DNA of 39,863 nt from Lachnospiraceae bacterium (GCA_009774625.1 VSOB01000029.1:1-39863); one strand, 5' to 3'. Counted from the first letter of the stretch, positions 25,028-33,283 are shown. The notes: generated by a model not told the origin, from the sequence alone. Made by a program: numbers and translations.

Positions 25028-26518
25028 ATGGGAAAACCAACAGGGTTTATGGAATATGAAAGAAAGACATCGGGCGCGGAACCGCCGAAAGAAAGAATCA
25101 GACATTTCCGGGAGTTTCATGTGCATCTTCCGAAAAGCGAGCAGCAGCTTCAGGGAGCGCGCTGCATGGACTGCGGTGTGCCTTTCTGCCAGTCCGGTAT
25201 GATGCTGGCCGGGATGGCCAGCGGCTGTCCCCTGCACAATCTGGTGCCGGAGTGGAATGATCTGGTCTATAGAGGCAACTGGGAGCAGGCCTATAACCGC
25301 CTGAAAAAGACCAACAATTTTCCGGAGTTTACTTCCAGAGTCTGTCCGGCTCTCTGTGAGAATGCCTGTACCTGCGGGCTGACCGGGGAACCTGTGGCCA
25401 CAAAGGAAAATGAATATGCCATTATCGAATATGCCTATGAGAACGGGTATGCAAAAGCCAGACCGCCCAGAGTCAGGACAGGGAAAAAGGTGGCTGTGAT
25501 CGGCAGCGGTCCGGCCGGACTGGCGGCAGCGGATCAGTTGAACAAAAGAGGGCATCTGGTCACTGTATTCGAACGCTCCGACAGACCCGGAGGGCTGTTG
25601 ATGTACGGTATTCCCAATATGAAGCTGGAAAAATCCATTGTGGAACGAAAGCTGAAAGTGATGGAGGAAGAGGGCGTGACCTTTGTCACAGGCGCCAATG
25701 TGGGAAAAGATGTAAAGGCGGCAAAGCTGTTAAAGGAGTATGACCGGATCATACTGGCCTGCGGCGCTGCCCGGCCCCGTGACATCAAAGCGCCGGGCAG
25801 GGATGCGGAAGGTATTTACTTTGCCGTGGATTTTCTGGCTGCCAATACAAAGAGCCTGCTGGATGCTCAGTTTTCCGACCGGAAATACATCGATACCAAA
25901 GGAAAAGATGTGATTATCATAGGCGGAGGCGATACAGGAAACGACTGTGTGGGGACTGCCATCCGGCATGGCTGCAAATCGGTGACACAGATTGAGATGA
26001 TGCCCAAAGCGCCGGATGTGCGCACTGAGGAGAATCCCTGGCCTCAGTGGCCCAGAGTCTGCAAAACCGACTACGGGCAGGAAGAGGCCATTGCGCTGTT
26101 CGGCCATGATCCCCGTCTGTATGAGACGACTGTGAAGGAATTTTTAAAGGATAAGAACGGCAGATTGAAGGGTGTGAAACTGATAAAGCTCCGGTGGGAA
26201 AAAGACGAGACGGGCCGGATGGGCAGCCGGGAAATCGCAGGCAGCGAACAGATTCTGGATGCGCAGATCGTATTGATTGCGGCAGGGTTTCTGGGAAGTG
26301 AAAAATATGTGGCAGATGCCTTTGGCGTGGCCCTGAATGAGCGGGGGAATGTCAGCACCGGGCCGGGCGCTTACCGTACCAATGTGGAGAATGTTTTCAC
26401 GGCAGGTGACATGCACAGAGGCCAGTCCCTTGTGGTGTGGGCCATCCGGGAAGGGCGTGAAAGCGCCAGGGCAGTGGATGAAAGCCTGATGGGATATACC
26501 AGTCTGGGGATTCAGTGA
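25028..26518 (+). CDS. gltD: Glutamate synthase small subunit (GOGAT beta)
   Basis: This 496-residue protein starts at an ATG behind GGGAGG. It passes electrons from NAD(P)H through FAD and 4Fe-4S clusters to GltB. The N-terminal cluster cysteines are in ARCMDCGVPFC, SGCPLHN and CPALCENACTCGL. The FAD loop is VIGSGPAGLAAAD, the NAD(P) loop is IIGGGDTGNDCV, and the second FAD motif is VFTAGDMHRGQSLVVWAI. Length and order are normal for the family. The stop codon overlaps the ATG of a possible 28-residue cysteine-rich peptide (TGATG). Confidence 0.96.
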   Translation: MGKPTGFMEYERKTSGAEPPKERIRHFREFHVHLPKSEQQLQGARCMDCGVPFCQSGMMLAGMASGCPLHNLVPEWNDLVYRGNWEQAYNRLKKTNNFPEFTSRVCPALCENACTCGLTGEPVATKENEYAIIEYAYENGYAKARPPRVRTGKKVAVIGSGPAGLAAADQLNKRGHLVTVFERSDRPGGLLMYGIPNMKLEKSIVERKLKVMEEEGVTFVTGANVGKDVKAAKLLKEYDRIILACGAARPRDIKAPGRDAEGIYFAVDFLAANTKSLLDAQFSDRKYIDTKGKDVIIIGGGDTGNDCVGTAIRHGCKSVTQIEMMPKAPDVRTEENPWPQWPRVCKTDYGQEEAIALFGHDPRLYETTVKEFLKDKNGRLKGVKLIKLRWEKDETGRMGSREIAGSEQILDAQIVLIAAGFLGSEKYVADAFGVALNERGNVSTGPGAYRTNVENVFTAGDMHRGQSLVVWAIREGRESARAVDESLMGYTSLGIQ

Positions 26519-26604
26519 TGGAACAGGCACATATTCAAATGTGCAGAGCATTATGTGAAGAATGCCGGATGAGCTGCGGAAGCAATAAGTGGCATTCTTC
26601 ATAA
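26518..26604 (+). CDS. Possible 28-residue cysteine-rich microprotein coupled to gltD
   Basis: ATG at 26518 overlaps the gltD stop by one base (TGATG), a layout typical of translational coupling, with GGGGA about 8 bases upstream. The peptide is 28 residues with four cysteines spaced C-x3-C-x2-C-x3-C (MCRALCEECRMSC, C9, C13, C16, C20), which could bind zinc or an iron-sulfur cluster (inference). A 10-base inverted repeat (GAAGAATGCC at 26557-26566 with GGCATTCTTC at 26591-26600) lies within the coding part, so the stretch may instead be only a 3' hairpin. No known family is recognised. The chance of a short random frame is real. Confidence 0.4.
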   Translation: MEQAHIQMCRALCEECRMSCGSNKWHSS

Positions 26605-26630
26605 AAGCCGTAAAATTTGATTTTTTGCAA

Positions 26631-26639
26631 TGATATAAT
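26631..26639 (+). promoter_or_regulatory. Extended -10 promoter of the methyltransferase unit
   Basis: TGATATAAT is a perfect extended -10 (TGN then TATAAT). No good -35 box lies 17 bases upstream. Transcription would start near 26646, right at the first hairpin of the structured leader. Confidence 0.6.
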
Positions 26640-26646
26640 GAAAGAA

Positions 26647-26823
26647 GCGCACTGATGTGCGCGTAGGTCAGCAGCTATCGGCTGGTGACATATAATAATC
26701 ACAAAGAAAAACAGCGGCTGCAAAGCAGGGGGAACGATAAAACCCATTCAAAGTACGGCCACACTGGGGGAGATCCAGGTTGATCAGGGTATGAATAAAG
26801 TTGTCAACTGTACGGACCGGAGT
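26647..26823 (+). ncRNA. Highly structured leader, possible remnant of a group II intron 5' end
   Basis: Several hairpins follow one another: GCGCAC-TGAT-GTGCGC (26647-26662), GTCA..TGAC with an inner CAGC/GCTG (26667-26689), CTGC-AAA-GCAG, CCCA..TGGG, CTGG..CCAG and GTTGA..TCAAC. The GTGCGCG at 26657 resembles the GUGYG start of group II introns, and the AACGATAAAACCCATTC-like purine-rich joints are also in that style. No reverse transcriptase and no domain V hairpin were found, so at most a fragment is present. It may instead be a structured 5' UTR of the methyltransferase gene. The methyltransferase start codon falls inside this structured part. Confidence 0.3.
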
Positions 26824-27744
26824 CTTGTGCTTGAGAGATTTGAAAAAGAGTCGCAAAAAAAATGTCATAGTAAAAGCAAGCCTAAAGGATTGTTTTTCCC
26901 TGCGCCGATTCCCAATAAAGTAATATTGGGTGACAGCATAAAAGTGCTGGAAGAGTTTCCTCCGGACACGGCACAGCTTATCGTCACCTCTCCGCCCTAC
27001 TATAATGCAAAAACAGAATATTCTGAATACGTTGATTATCAGGAGTATCTGGATTTTCTGCGAAAGGTTTTTGTCCGTTGTCATTATGTCCTTTCCGAAG
27101 GAAGATTTATCGTCATTCATGTTTCGCCTGTTTTAATCAAACGTACATCGAGAAATACTTCCAGTAAAAGGATTCCGATACCGTTTGATATACATAGAAT
27201 CATGGACAGCATAGGATTTTATTTTATAGATGATATTATTTGGGAGAAACCGGAAGGAGCAGGCTGGAACGTAGGAAGAGGCCGAAGATTCAAAGCAGAC
27301 AGGCAGCCATTGCAGTATAAACCGGTAACGGTTACGGAGTATGTACTGGTATATCGCAGACGTACCGATAAACTGATTGACTGGAACATTCGCAAGCATT
27401 ACGACCGGAAGCCGGTAGAAGAATCAAAAATTAACGGAGGATATGATGTCACAAATATCTGGCGTATTGCTCCCGGTACCAACAAGCGGCATCTGGCTGT
27501 TTTTCCGGATGAATTGGTTCATAAAATAATTCGGTATTATTCTTTTAAGGGGGATATGGTTTTGGACCCGTTTGGCGGTTCCGGCACGGTTGGCCGTGTT
27601 GCCTATAAAATGCAGAGACGGTTTTTACTGATTGACAAAGAACCCTCATATTATAATGTAATGAAAGAAATGATTTCTGAGTTAGTGGACGATAGTACAA
27701 GAGTGGATTATTCTATTGAAAATAATGTGGATGAGGAGTTATAA
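26791..27744 (+). CDS. Beta-class site-specific DNA methyltransferase
   Basis: This 317-residue protein has the catalytic motif TSPPYYNAK (motif IV) near residue 68 and the SAM-binding motif DPFGGSGTVG (motif I) near residue 258. This N-to-C order defines the beta class, which methylates adenine N6 or cytosine N4; SPPY is frequent in the N4-cytosine type. IIWEKPEGAGWNVGRGRR lies between them. The first 35 residues (NKVVNCTDRSLVLERF onward) are not like the family and overlap the structured leader, and the ribosome binding site is poor, so a start at the TTG near 26890 is possible. The region is visibly AT-richer than its neighbours, which suggests transfer. A partner gene starts 4 bases after its stop. 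Confidence 0.85.
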   Translation: MNKVVNCTDRSLVLERFEKESQKKCHSKSKPKGLFFPAPIPNKVILGDSIKVLEEFPPDTAQLIVTSPPYYNAKTEYSEYVDYQEYLDFLRKVFVRCHYVLSEGRFIVIHVSPVLIKRTSRNTSSKRIPIPFDIHRIMDSIGFYFIDDIIWEKPEGAGWNVGRGRRFKADRQPLQYKPVTVTEYVLVYRRRTDKLIDWNIRKHYDRKPVEESKINGGYDVTNIWRIAPGTNKRHLAVFPDELVHKIIRYYSFKGDMVLDPFGGSGTVGRVAYKMQRRFLLIDKEPSYYNVMKEMISELVDDSTRVDYSIENNVDEEL

Positions 27745-27747
27745 AAG

Positions 27748-28208
27748 TTGGAATATCTGGTAGAGCAGTACAGAAAATGGATGAATGATAACATTGCGCT
27801 TACGAATGCTTTTTCAGAAGAATCTATGAAGCAGATGGCAATTCAGATGCTGCTGGGAAATAATTATCGGCTTATCACAGAAAATAATACAAAGAGCAAA
27901 CTGATGTTAACATATATCTGGCTTACAGATGTGATTGACCGTGCGAAAAAAGAGTTTGGTGAGGACTGGCAGTCTGCTGTAGTAAAAGACCTGAGTAATC
28001 TTCGGCACAGAACGACAGAACAAAATAATTTGTTGTTTTGGCTTGCAGGCTTAACAAAAAAACTTCGGATAATCTGGGCATTACGAAAAATGACTTTCCC
28101 ATGCTTATTGAGGAACTTCAAAGTTATATTGGTAATTTGCTACTGTCCCGGCTGAAATATTCAGTGTCGGAAACAATTAGTTTTCATAAAATCAAGACCT
28201 TCTGTTGA
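27748..28208 (+). pseudogene. Unknown helical partner of the DNA methyltransferase, frame changed at an A7 run
   Basis: It starts at TTG 27748 behind GAGGAG (27733-27738, 9-base spacer). In the first frame it gives 135 residues and stops at 28155. At 28056-28062 there is a run of seven A. From there the -1 frame reads on as natural-looking protein (TSDNLGITKNDFPMLIEEL and further) to a TGA at 28206, giving 153 residues, while the zero frame turns into unlikely sequence. A_AAA_AAA is aligned in frame as a slippery heptamer, so -1 slippage during translation is possible; a 1-base indel mutation or read error is the simpler view. No domain is recognised. Its position suggests a restriction or accessory component. 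Confidence 0.6.
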
Positions 28209-28246
28209 TATTGTAATATATCAATTTCAGAAGGTCATTTTTTATT
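28196..28246 (+). terminator. Strong intrinsic terminator after the methyltransferase unit
   Basis: GACCTTCTG (28196-28204) pairs with CAGAAGGTC (28228-28236), with an inner perfect TTGATAT/ATATCAA stem, followed by ATTTTTTATT. The -1 frame of the partner gene ends inside its left arm. Confidence 0.92.
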
Positions 28247-28361
28247 ATGTATAACAAAACCAGGTCTCCCGGATTTTATAAAAAAACACCGCAAGAATGA
28301 TGAAACAATCGATCAAAAATTATGTTACGATGTCCGTATCTTATCAGGGAAGGAGAATGGC

Positions 28362-29213
28362 ATGAAATACAGTATGACGGAAACGGTTATGGCAGTGATT
28401 GCATATGCGGAGTCGCATTTAAGTGAGAAACCGGATCTGGAGGAGGTGTCGGCTGCAGTGTGCTATTCAAAGTATTATCTGCATCGTATGGTTACAAAGA
28501 CTTTGGGTATGACGCTTCATGACTATATCCGGCGCAGGCGGCTTACTGAGGCGGCAAGGCTGCTGGTATGTTCGCAAAAACCCATTCTTGAGATTGCATT
28601 GGCTGCAGGATATGAAAGCCAGCAGGCTTTTACAGGCATTTTCAAATCCATGTATAAACAGAGTCCTCTAAAATACCGTGAAAACGGAAAATTTTATCCT
28701 CTGCAGCTACGGTTTTGCCTGTGTGGCGCTCCCTCCCGGCCCGATGCCATGACGCAGAACATCGCCTGTGTCACACCGGAAGAGATACCGGACTGGATGG
28801 AGTTTGCGGCTCTGGTCATTGACGGATTTCCCTGTTTTGAAGAAGCAGAGCATCTGAGACGGCTTGCATATCACATAGAACAAAAACAGGCATGGATCAT
28901 GCGGGATAAACATACTGTAGTCGGCGCCGCCGCTTTTTCACGGCAGGCAGCGAGCATTGACTTTTTGGCGGTACATCCACAGTACCGGGGATATGGCATC
29001 GAAAAAACATTTCTGGATTTTATTGTGCGCAGCGGACTGGCAGACCGGGAAATCAGCATCACAACATTCCGGGATGGGGACAGGGCCGATACAGGACAGC
29101 GTGTGGCTTACAAACGGCTTGGCTTTGTCGGTGCGGAGCTGCTGACGGAATTTGGCTATCCGGTACAGCGCCTGGTACTGCAATCGAAACGGGAGGTGAT
29201 TTTGGGTGTATGA
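28362..29213 (+). CDS. AraC-type regulator fused to a GNAT-like domain
   Basis: This 283-residue protein starts at an ATG behind AAGGAG. Residues about 8-105 form an AraC/XylS DNA-binding domain with two helix-turn-helices (LEEVSAAVCYSKYYLHRMV, then ILEIALAAGYESQQAFTGIF). Residues about 145-280 look like a GNAT acetyltransferase fold (WIMRDKHTVVGAAAF, then SIDFLAVHPQYRGYGIEKTF, then VAYKRLGFVGAE). The acetyl-CoA loop reads QYRGYGI, close to the Q/RxxGxG/A pattern, so binding of acetyl-CoA is possible. The DNA-binding domain is N-terminal, the reverse of most AraC proteins. Its 3' end overlaps the MATE gene by 8 bases, so it probably controls that pump, perhaps while sensing or acetylating a substrate (inference). 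Confidence 0.85.
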   Translation: MKYSMTETVMAVIAYAESHLSEKPDLEEVSAAVCYSKYYLHRMVTKTLGMTLHDYIRRRRLTEAARLLVCSQKPILEIALAAGYESQQAFTGIFKSMYKQSPLKYRENGKFYPLQLRFCLCGAPSRPDAMTQNIACVTPEEIPDWMEFAALVIDGFPCFEEAEHLRRLAYHIEQKQAWIMRDKHTVVGAAAFSRQAASIDFLAVHPQYRGYGIEKTFLDFIVRSGLADREISITTFRDGDRADTGQRVAYKRLGFVGAELLTEFGYPVQRLVLQSKREVILGV

Positions 29214-30534
29214 CAATGCCCTGGATCAGAAGTGGGATGCGGCGCGGCTTTTGCGTTTTGCCTTTCCCACTGTTGTTATGATGCTGTTTATGGGACTGTA
29301 TACCATTGTGGATACGGTTTTTATAGCCAGAGCGGTGGGGACCGATGCGCTTTCCGCCGTCAATGTGGTATGTCCTGTGATCAATATTACCGTTGGGCTG
29401 GGCACTATGCTTGCAGCCGGGGGGAATGCGGTGATTTCCCGGGAAATGGGAATCGGACAAAAACAGGAGGCAAAAGAGGACTTTACACTGCTGGTGATTA
29501 TGGCAGCAGTTATTGGCAGTGTCATTTTTGCAGTGGGAGAGATGGGGCTCGACGGGATTGTATCCGCACTTGGGGCCAGTGATCTGCTCTTTCCATATTG
29601 TAAAGCCTATATGGGAGTACTGCTTTTGTTTATGCCTGCCAATATGCTGCAAACGGTATTTTCGAATCTGTTTGTTACTGCCGGCAGACCGGGACTGGGA
29701 TTTGGCCTTTCTGTCCTGGCCGGTCTGGCCAATGTGATTCTGGATTATATTTTTATTGTCCTATGCGGTCTTGGCATCCGTGGCGCTGCGCTGGGGACAG
29801 GCTGCGGTTACTGCATACCGGCAGCGGTGGGAGGGGTTTTCTTTTTGCAAAATAGAGGGTCTCTTTCTTTCACAGGGCTGAAGTGGAAATGGAAAATCAT
29901 AAGAGAAAGTGTGGTGAACGGGTCATCGGAAATGGTGGGACAACTGGCAGCCGCCGTCACCACATTTTTGTTTAACATTACTATGATGGAGCTGGCAGGA
30001 GAAGATGGTGTTGCGGCTGTCACTATTATGATTTATTCTCAGTTTCTTTTGAATACATTGTACATCGGCTTTTCCATGGGCGTTGCGCCGGTCATCGGTT
30101 TTAACTATGGAAGCAGGGACAGTACCCGGCAGAAAAAGGTATTCCGGATCTGTATGGGGGTTGTAACGGCGGCGTCGCTTTTGGTGTTTGGACTTTCCAT
30201 GTTGGGAGGTCCCTGGGCAGTGGGCGTATTTGCACCGGATGGCGCAGAGGTGCATCGGATTGCGGCAGAAGGATTTCCCGTCTTTTCCTGGAGCTTTTTG
30301 TTTTGCGGCCTGAATATTTTTACTTCGGCCATGTTTACAGCTCTGTCCAACGGAAGGGTATCGGCGGTGCTTTCCTTTTTGCGGACATTTGGACTTTTGA
30401 CCGGCGGTATCCTGCTGCTGCCCCGTTTCTGTGGGGTCATGGGTGTATGGCTGGCTGTGCCCATTGCAGAAGGCATTATGTTTCTGGTGTCTGTACTGTG
30501 CCTGATCCTTTACAGGAAACGGTATCTGTATTGA
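29206..30534 (+). CDS. MATE-family multidrug/sodium antiporter
   Basis: This 442-residue integral membrane protein has about twelve hydrophobic segments in two homologous halves. RFAFPTVVMMLFMGLYTIVD opens the first half and an equivalent VNGSSEMVGQLAAAVTTFLF the second, as in MatE domains of the DinF/MepA type. The start is GTG at 29206 with GGGAGG at 29191-29196, overlapping the end of the AraC-GNAT gene (the stop TGA is at 29211). It likely exports cationic drugs or a metabolite by sodium or proton antiport; the substrate cannot be told from sequence. Coupled translation with the regulator indicates a local two-gene unit. Confidence 0.9.
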   Translation: MYDNALDQKWDAARLLRFAFPTVVMMLFMGLYTIVDTVFIARAVGTDALSAVNVVCPVINITVGLGTMLAAGGNAVISREMGIGQKQEAKEDFTLLVIMAAVIGSVIFAVGEMGLDGIVSALGASDLLFPYCKAYMGVLLLFMPANMLQTVFSNLFVTAGRPGLGFGLSVLAGLANVILDYIFIVLCGLGIRGAALGTGCGYCIPAAVGGVFFLQNRGSLSFTGLKWKWKIIRESVVNGSSEMVGQLAAAVTTFLFNITMMELAGEDGVAAVTIMIYSQFLLNTLYIGFSMGVAPVIGFNYGSRDSTRQKKVFRICMGVVTAASLLVFGLSMLGGPWAVGVFAPDGAEVHRIAAEGFPVFSWSFLFCGLNIFTSAMFTALSNGRVSAVLSFLRTFGLLTGGILLLPRFCGVMGVWLAVPIAEGIMFLVSVLCLILYRKRYLY

Positions 30535-30568
30535 TATCGGATGCCGGAAGATATCATGGACAGATTTC

Positions 30569-30597
30569 TTGTAATTTGACAATGGGTTGTGTATAAT
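30569..30597 (+). promoter_or_regulatory. Promoter of the M14 carboxypeptidase gene
   Basis: TTGTAA (30569-30574) and TATAAT (30592-30597) are 17 bases apart. A TTGACA lies only 10 bases from the -10 and is not a usable -35. Confidence 0.7.
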
Positions 30598-30618
30598 AAA
30601 AAAAGTGTAAGACCCACA

Positions 30619-30650
30619 GGCAGGACATACAGACTGTTCTGCCTTCTTTG
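30619..30650 (+). terminator. Hairpin with short T-rich tail in the carboxypeptidase leader
   Basis: GGCAGGACA (30619-30627) pairs with TGTTCTGCC (30635-30643) with one G-T pair, followed by TTCTTTG. It lies after the predicted start of transcription near 30604. It may be a weak attenuator or the end of the MATE transcript. Confidence 0.5.
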
Positions 30651-30674
30651 TATTTGGGGGAAGGAGAATTTTTG

Positions 30675-31949
30675 ATGAAATCAGTTAGAAAAGGTATGAA
30701 ACTGGCGATGTTGTTCTGGGCGCTGCTTTTGGGAATTTGTGTGCAGGTCAGGGCGGAGGAGCCTGCGTCAGGGGGATCCTCGTCGGAAGAATCCGCTCTG
30801 CCGGTATGCAGTGTCCGGTTTTCAGGGCAGGGGCTGTATGTTTATGCAGATCCCTCTCTGTCGGGAGCTCCGACAGCAGTGCTTCCGGACACTGCCAGGG
30901 TACAGGTAGTGCTTGGCCCGATGGATTCCATTGCCGGCATACGGGTATGTGATACCGGGTTGGAAGGTTATGTGGATATCAGATATTTGAAACGCTCTGA
31001 TGCCATTGTGGAAGATTACGATATTTATACATATGAGGAGATGGAGGAGGACATCCGGCAGTTACAGGCCAGATATCCGGAGCTGCTCCGGGCGGATACG
31101 GCAGGCACTTCTGTAGATGGCCGGAATCTGTATGTTCTCACTATGGGAGGCAAAAACGCCTCACAGCATATTCTGGTACATGCAGGGATCCATGCCCGCG
31201 AATATATGAATCCGCTTCTGGTGATGGAACAGTTGGAGCAGTGTCTGGAGTATTATGAGAGCGGGTCTTTTCATGGGACAAACTATCGGAACCTGTTTTC
31301 GGACACGGCAGTTCATATTATACCCATGGTCAATCCGGACGGGATTGCTCTCAGCCAGTTCGGGGAAAGCGCTCTGCGGTCGCCGGAGCTGGTGGAAATG
31401 GTACGAATCTGTTATGTGTATGATACGTTGGCCGGGCGGACAGACAGACCTTATGACAGTTATCTGGCTCATTGGAAAGCCAATGCCCGTGGAGTGGATC
31501 TGAATAAGAATTTCCCTTTTGGTTTTGGCATCGGCACCAGTGCGGTGCAGCCTTCCTATGCGGGCTATGGGGGACTTATGCCTTTTTCGGAACCGGAGGC
31601 GGCTTCTCTGGGAGCGGTTACGCTTCAGTATCGGCCAACGATCGTGATCAGCTATCATTCCATGGGAGAGGTGGCGTACTGGGATACATCAGAGAGCCCG
31701 TATACAGAGATCAACAGGGGATTTTCTTCCTATATGCTGTCACTGGTTCCGTATAAAAGAATGGGAAGCGGCGGTGCGTCGGGCAGTTATCTGGACTGGC
31801 TTTACAGCGGAGAAACCCCTGTCCGTTCCATTACTTTCGAAACGGGGAATACAGCCTGTCCTCTCCCGGCGGGGCAGTACCCCAGGATATGGCTGCATCA
31901 TGAGAGTGTGCTGCAGGCGGCGGCCTGGTATGCCTGTGCCGGTTTGTAA
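30675..31949 (+). CDS. Secreted M14 zinc carboxypeptidase with N-terminal SH3-like domain
   Basis: This 424-residue protein starts at ATG 30675 behind GGGGGAAGGAG; the frame is open to TTG 30648 but that start is less likely. Residues 1-27 are a signal peptide (KLAMLFWALLLGICVQVRA). Residues about 40-105 resemble a bacterial SH3 domain (GLYVYADPSLSGAPTAVL). The M14 domain follows: zinc ligands H173 and E176 in HAGIHAREY and H328 in SYHSMGEVAYW, substrate site NARGVDLNKNFP, and catalytic E389 in TFETGN. The family includes D-glutamyl-DAP endopeptidases that trim peptidoglycan stem peptides. With the SH3 domain a cell-wall substrate is likely (inference). It is monocistronic by its own promoter. 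Confidence 0.9.
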   Translation: MKSVRKGMKLAMLFWALLLGICVQVRAEEPASGGSSSEESALPVCSVRFSGQGLYVYADPSLSGAPTAVLPDTARVQVVLGPMDSIAGIRVCDTGLEGYVDIRYLKRSDAIVEDYDIYTYEEMEEDIRQLQARYPELLRADTAGTSVDGRNLYVLTMGGKNASQHILVHAGIHAREYMNPLLVMEQLEQCLEYYESGSFHGTNYRNLFSDTAVHIIPMVNPDGIALSQFGESALRSPELVEMVRICYVYDTLAGRTDRPYDSYLAHWKANARGVDLNKNFPFGFGIGTSAVQPSYAGYGGLMPFSEPEAASLGAVTLQYRPTIVISYHSMGEVAYWDTSESPYTEINRGFSSYMLSLVPYKRMGSGGASGSYLDWLYSGETPVRSITFETGNTACPLPAGQYPRIWLHHESVLQAAAWYACAGL

Positions 31950-31977
31950 CTACAGTCAGTTTGTAGTAGTTTTGTGA

Positions 31978-32006
31978 TTGGATTTTAAAGCACAATCTGT
32001 TATAAT
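31978..32006 (+). promoter_or_regulatory. Promoter of the HD-GYP gene
   Basis: TTGGAT (31978-31983) and TATAAT (32001-32006) are 17 bases apart. The leader that follows is about 135 bases; no known riboswitch was recognised in it. Confidence 0.7.
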
Positions 32007-32149
32007 CATTCCTATAAGACGCTTGCTTGAAAGATTGTTGATATGAAGTGCTGCGGACAGGAGGGGCTGTCGGAGTCATTTATCGTTCACGGCAGGGCCG
32101 CAGGGGGCTGCATGGAAGAGAAGGGGACAATAACGGAGGGAGTGGGGAG

Positions 32150-33277
32150 ATGCTATTTGTCAAAAGTGACGATCTGAAGATAGGCATGCGCCTGGCGCGG
32201 CCGATTTATAACAGGAACGGTGTGCTGTTATATGAGAGAAATTCCAAACTGACCGGACAGGGGATTATGAGTATTAAAACCTTTGGACTGATCGGCATTT
32301 TTATTCTGGAGCCGGCAGAGCCGGTTCCGCCGATGACGGAGGATGATCTTGAGTTTGAACGGTTCCAGATGATGCAGGTGTTTGGCATCCGGGAAGAGAT
32401 GAGGCGGATGTGGCAGACACATAAGGCCGGTAAGATCGAGATGATTGTCAGCAGCATTACCAAAAGCTACGGGAAGTTGGATCATAAGATCAATTTTATC
32501 CAGGGCCTTCGGAGCAGAGAGGATTATCTTTATAAGCATTCTCTGAATGTGGCGATGCTCTGTGCCATGATCAGTCATGTGATGAAACTCCGGGTGGATG
32601 AGCAGCATTCTGTGATCCGTGCTGCTGTACTGCATGACATCGGACAGCTCAGACTGCCGATAGAGCTGATCGGGAAGAATGATCTGAATGAAGAAGAAAA
32701 AAGGGTTCTGGACAATATGCAGGCGGAAGGGTTCCGCATATTGGATCAGGTCTATACAGGCGATACTTCGGTGAAGCGAATCTGCGCCCAGTGCTATCGC
32801 TGTATCCGGGATTTCCAGGATGGGAAAAGACCTGATATGCGTATTTCCACCGAAGCCAGAGTGATGGCGGTGGCCCAGACTTATGACCAGATGACGGCCA
32901 TGCAGTTTGGACAGAATCCGGCTTCGGAGGTGGCTGCCATCCGGCATTTGCTGGATCATCCGGAAGTCTACGATGAAAAAGCGGTGCAGGCGCTGATCGG
33001 CTCCATTCATATTCTGACGCCGGGTACCAGTGTGGAATTGAACAACAAAGAAAAGGCGCTGGTTCTGACTCTGAATCCGGAGAACATTCTGCGTCCGGTG
33101 GTGCTGAATTTCCGGGACAACAGCATCATTGATCTGGGGCTTAGGGGGAACCGGGAGCTGGAAATTACAGATATTATGAAAACGATGGACAATCGTCATG
33201 TGATGGACACAGAAGCATTGAAAAGACAGGGTTTTCAGGTGGAAGAGCCCAAGTATGTGGAGGCGCCGCCCAGTTAG
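32150..33277 (+). CDS. HD-GYP domain protein, likely cyclic-di-GMP phosphodiesterase
   Basis: This 375-residue protein starts at ATG 32150 behind GGAGGGAG; an upstream in-frame stretch to 32048 has no ribosome binding site. The N-terminal part (MLFVKSDDLKIGMRLARPIY) is the usual prelude of Firmicutes HD-GYP proteins. The HD core is KHSLNVAMLCAMISHVM and LHDIGQLRLP (H162, D163), a second His-bearing stretch is degenerate, and the GYP loop is replaced by QDGKRPDMRIS before the conserved VMAVAQTYDQM. The C-terminal extension (about 290-375) includes EKALVLTLNPEN and is not recognised. It probably hydrolyses cyclic-di-GMP, but loss of a clear GYP signature leaves activity open. Confidence 0.85.
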   Translation: MLFVKSDDLKIGMRLARPIYNRNGVLLYERNSKLTGQGIMSIKTFGLIGIFILEPAEPVPPMTEDDLEFERFQMMQVFGIREEMRRMWQTHKAGKIEMIVSSITKSYGKLDHKINFIQGLRSREDYLYKHSLNVAMLCAMISHVMKLRVDEQHSVIRAAVLHDIGQLRLPIELIGKNDLNEEEKRVLDNMQAEGFRILDQVYTGDTSVKRICAQCYRCIRDFQDGKRPDMRISTEARVMAVAQTYDQMTAMQFGQNPASEVAAIRHLLDHPEVYDEKAVQALIGSIHILTPGTSVELNNKEKALVLTLNPENILRPVVLNFRDNSIIDLGLRGNRELEITDIMKTMDNRHVMDTEALKRQGFQVEEPKYVEAPPS

Positions 33278-33283
33278 GGCGGC
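33265..33283 (+). terminator. GC-rich hairpin over the HD-GYP stop codon
   Basis: GCCGCCC (33265-33271) pairs with GGGCGGC (33277-33283) around the TAG stop codon. There is no good T-run after it, so it is only a weak terminator candidate. The following 160 bases to the end of thiT hold no convincing gene. Confidence 0.4.

Noticed and set aside
32007..32149. Cyclic-di-GMP riboswitch in the HD-GYP leader
   Set aside because: Expected from the gene's role, but none of the conserved aptamer segments could be seen.
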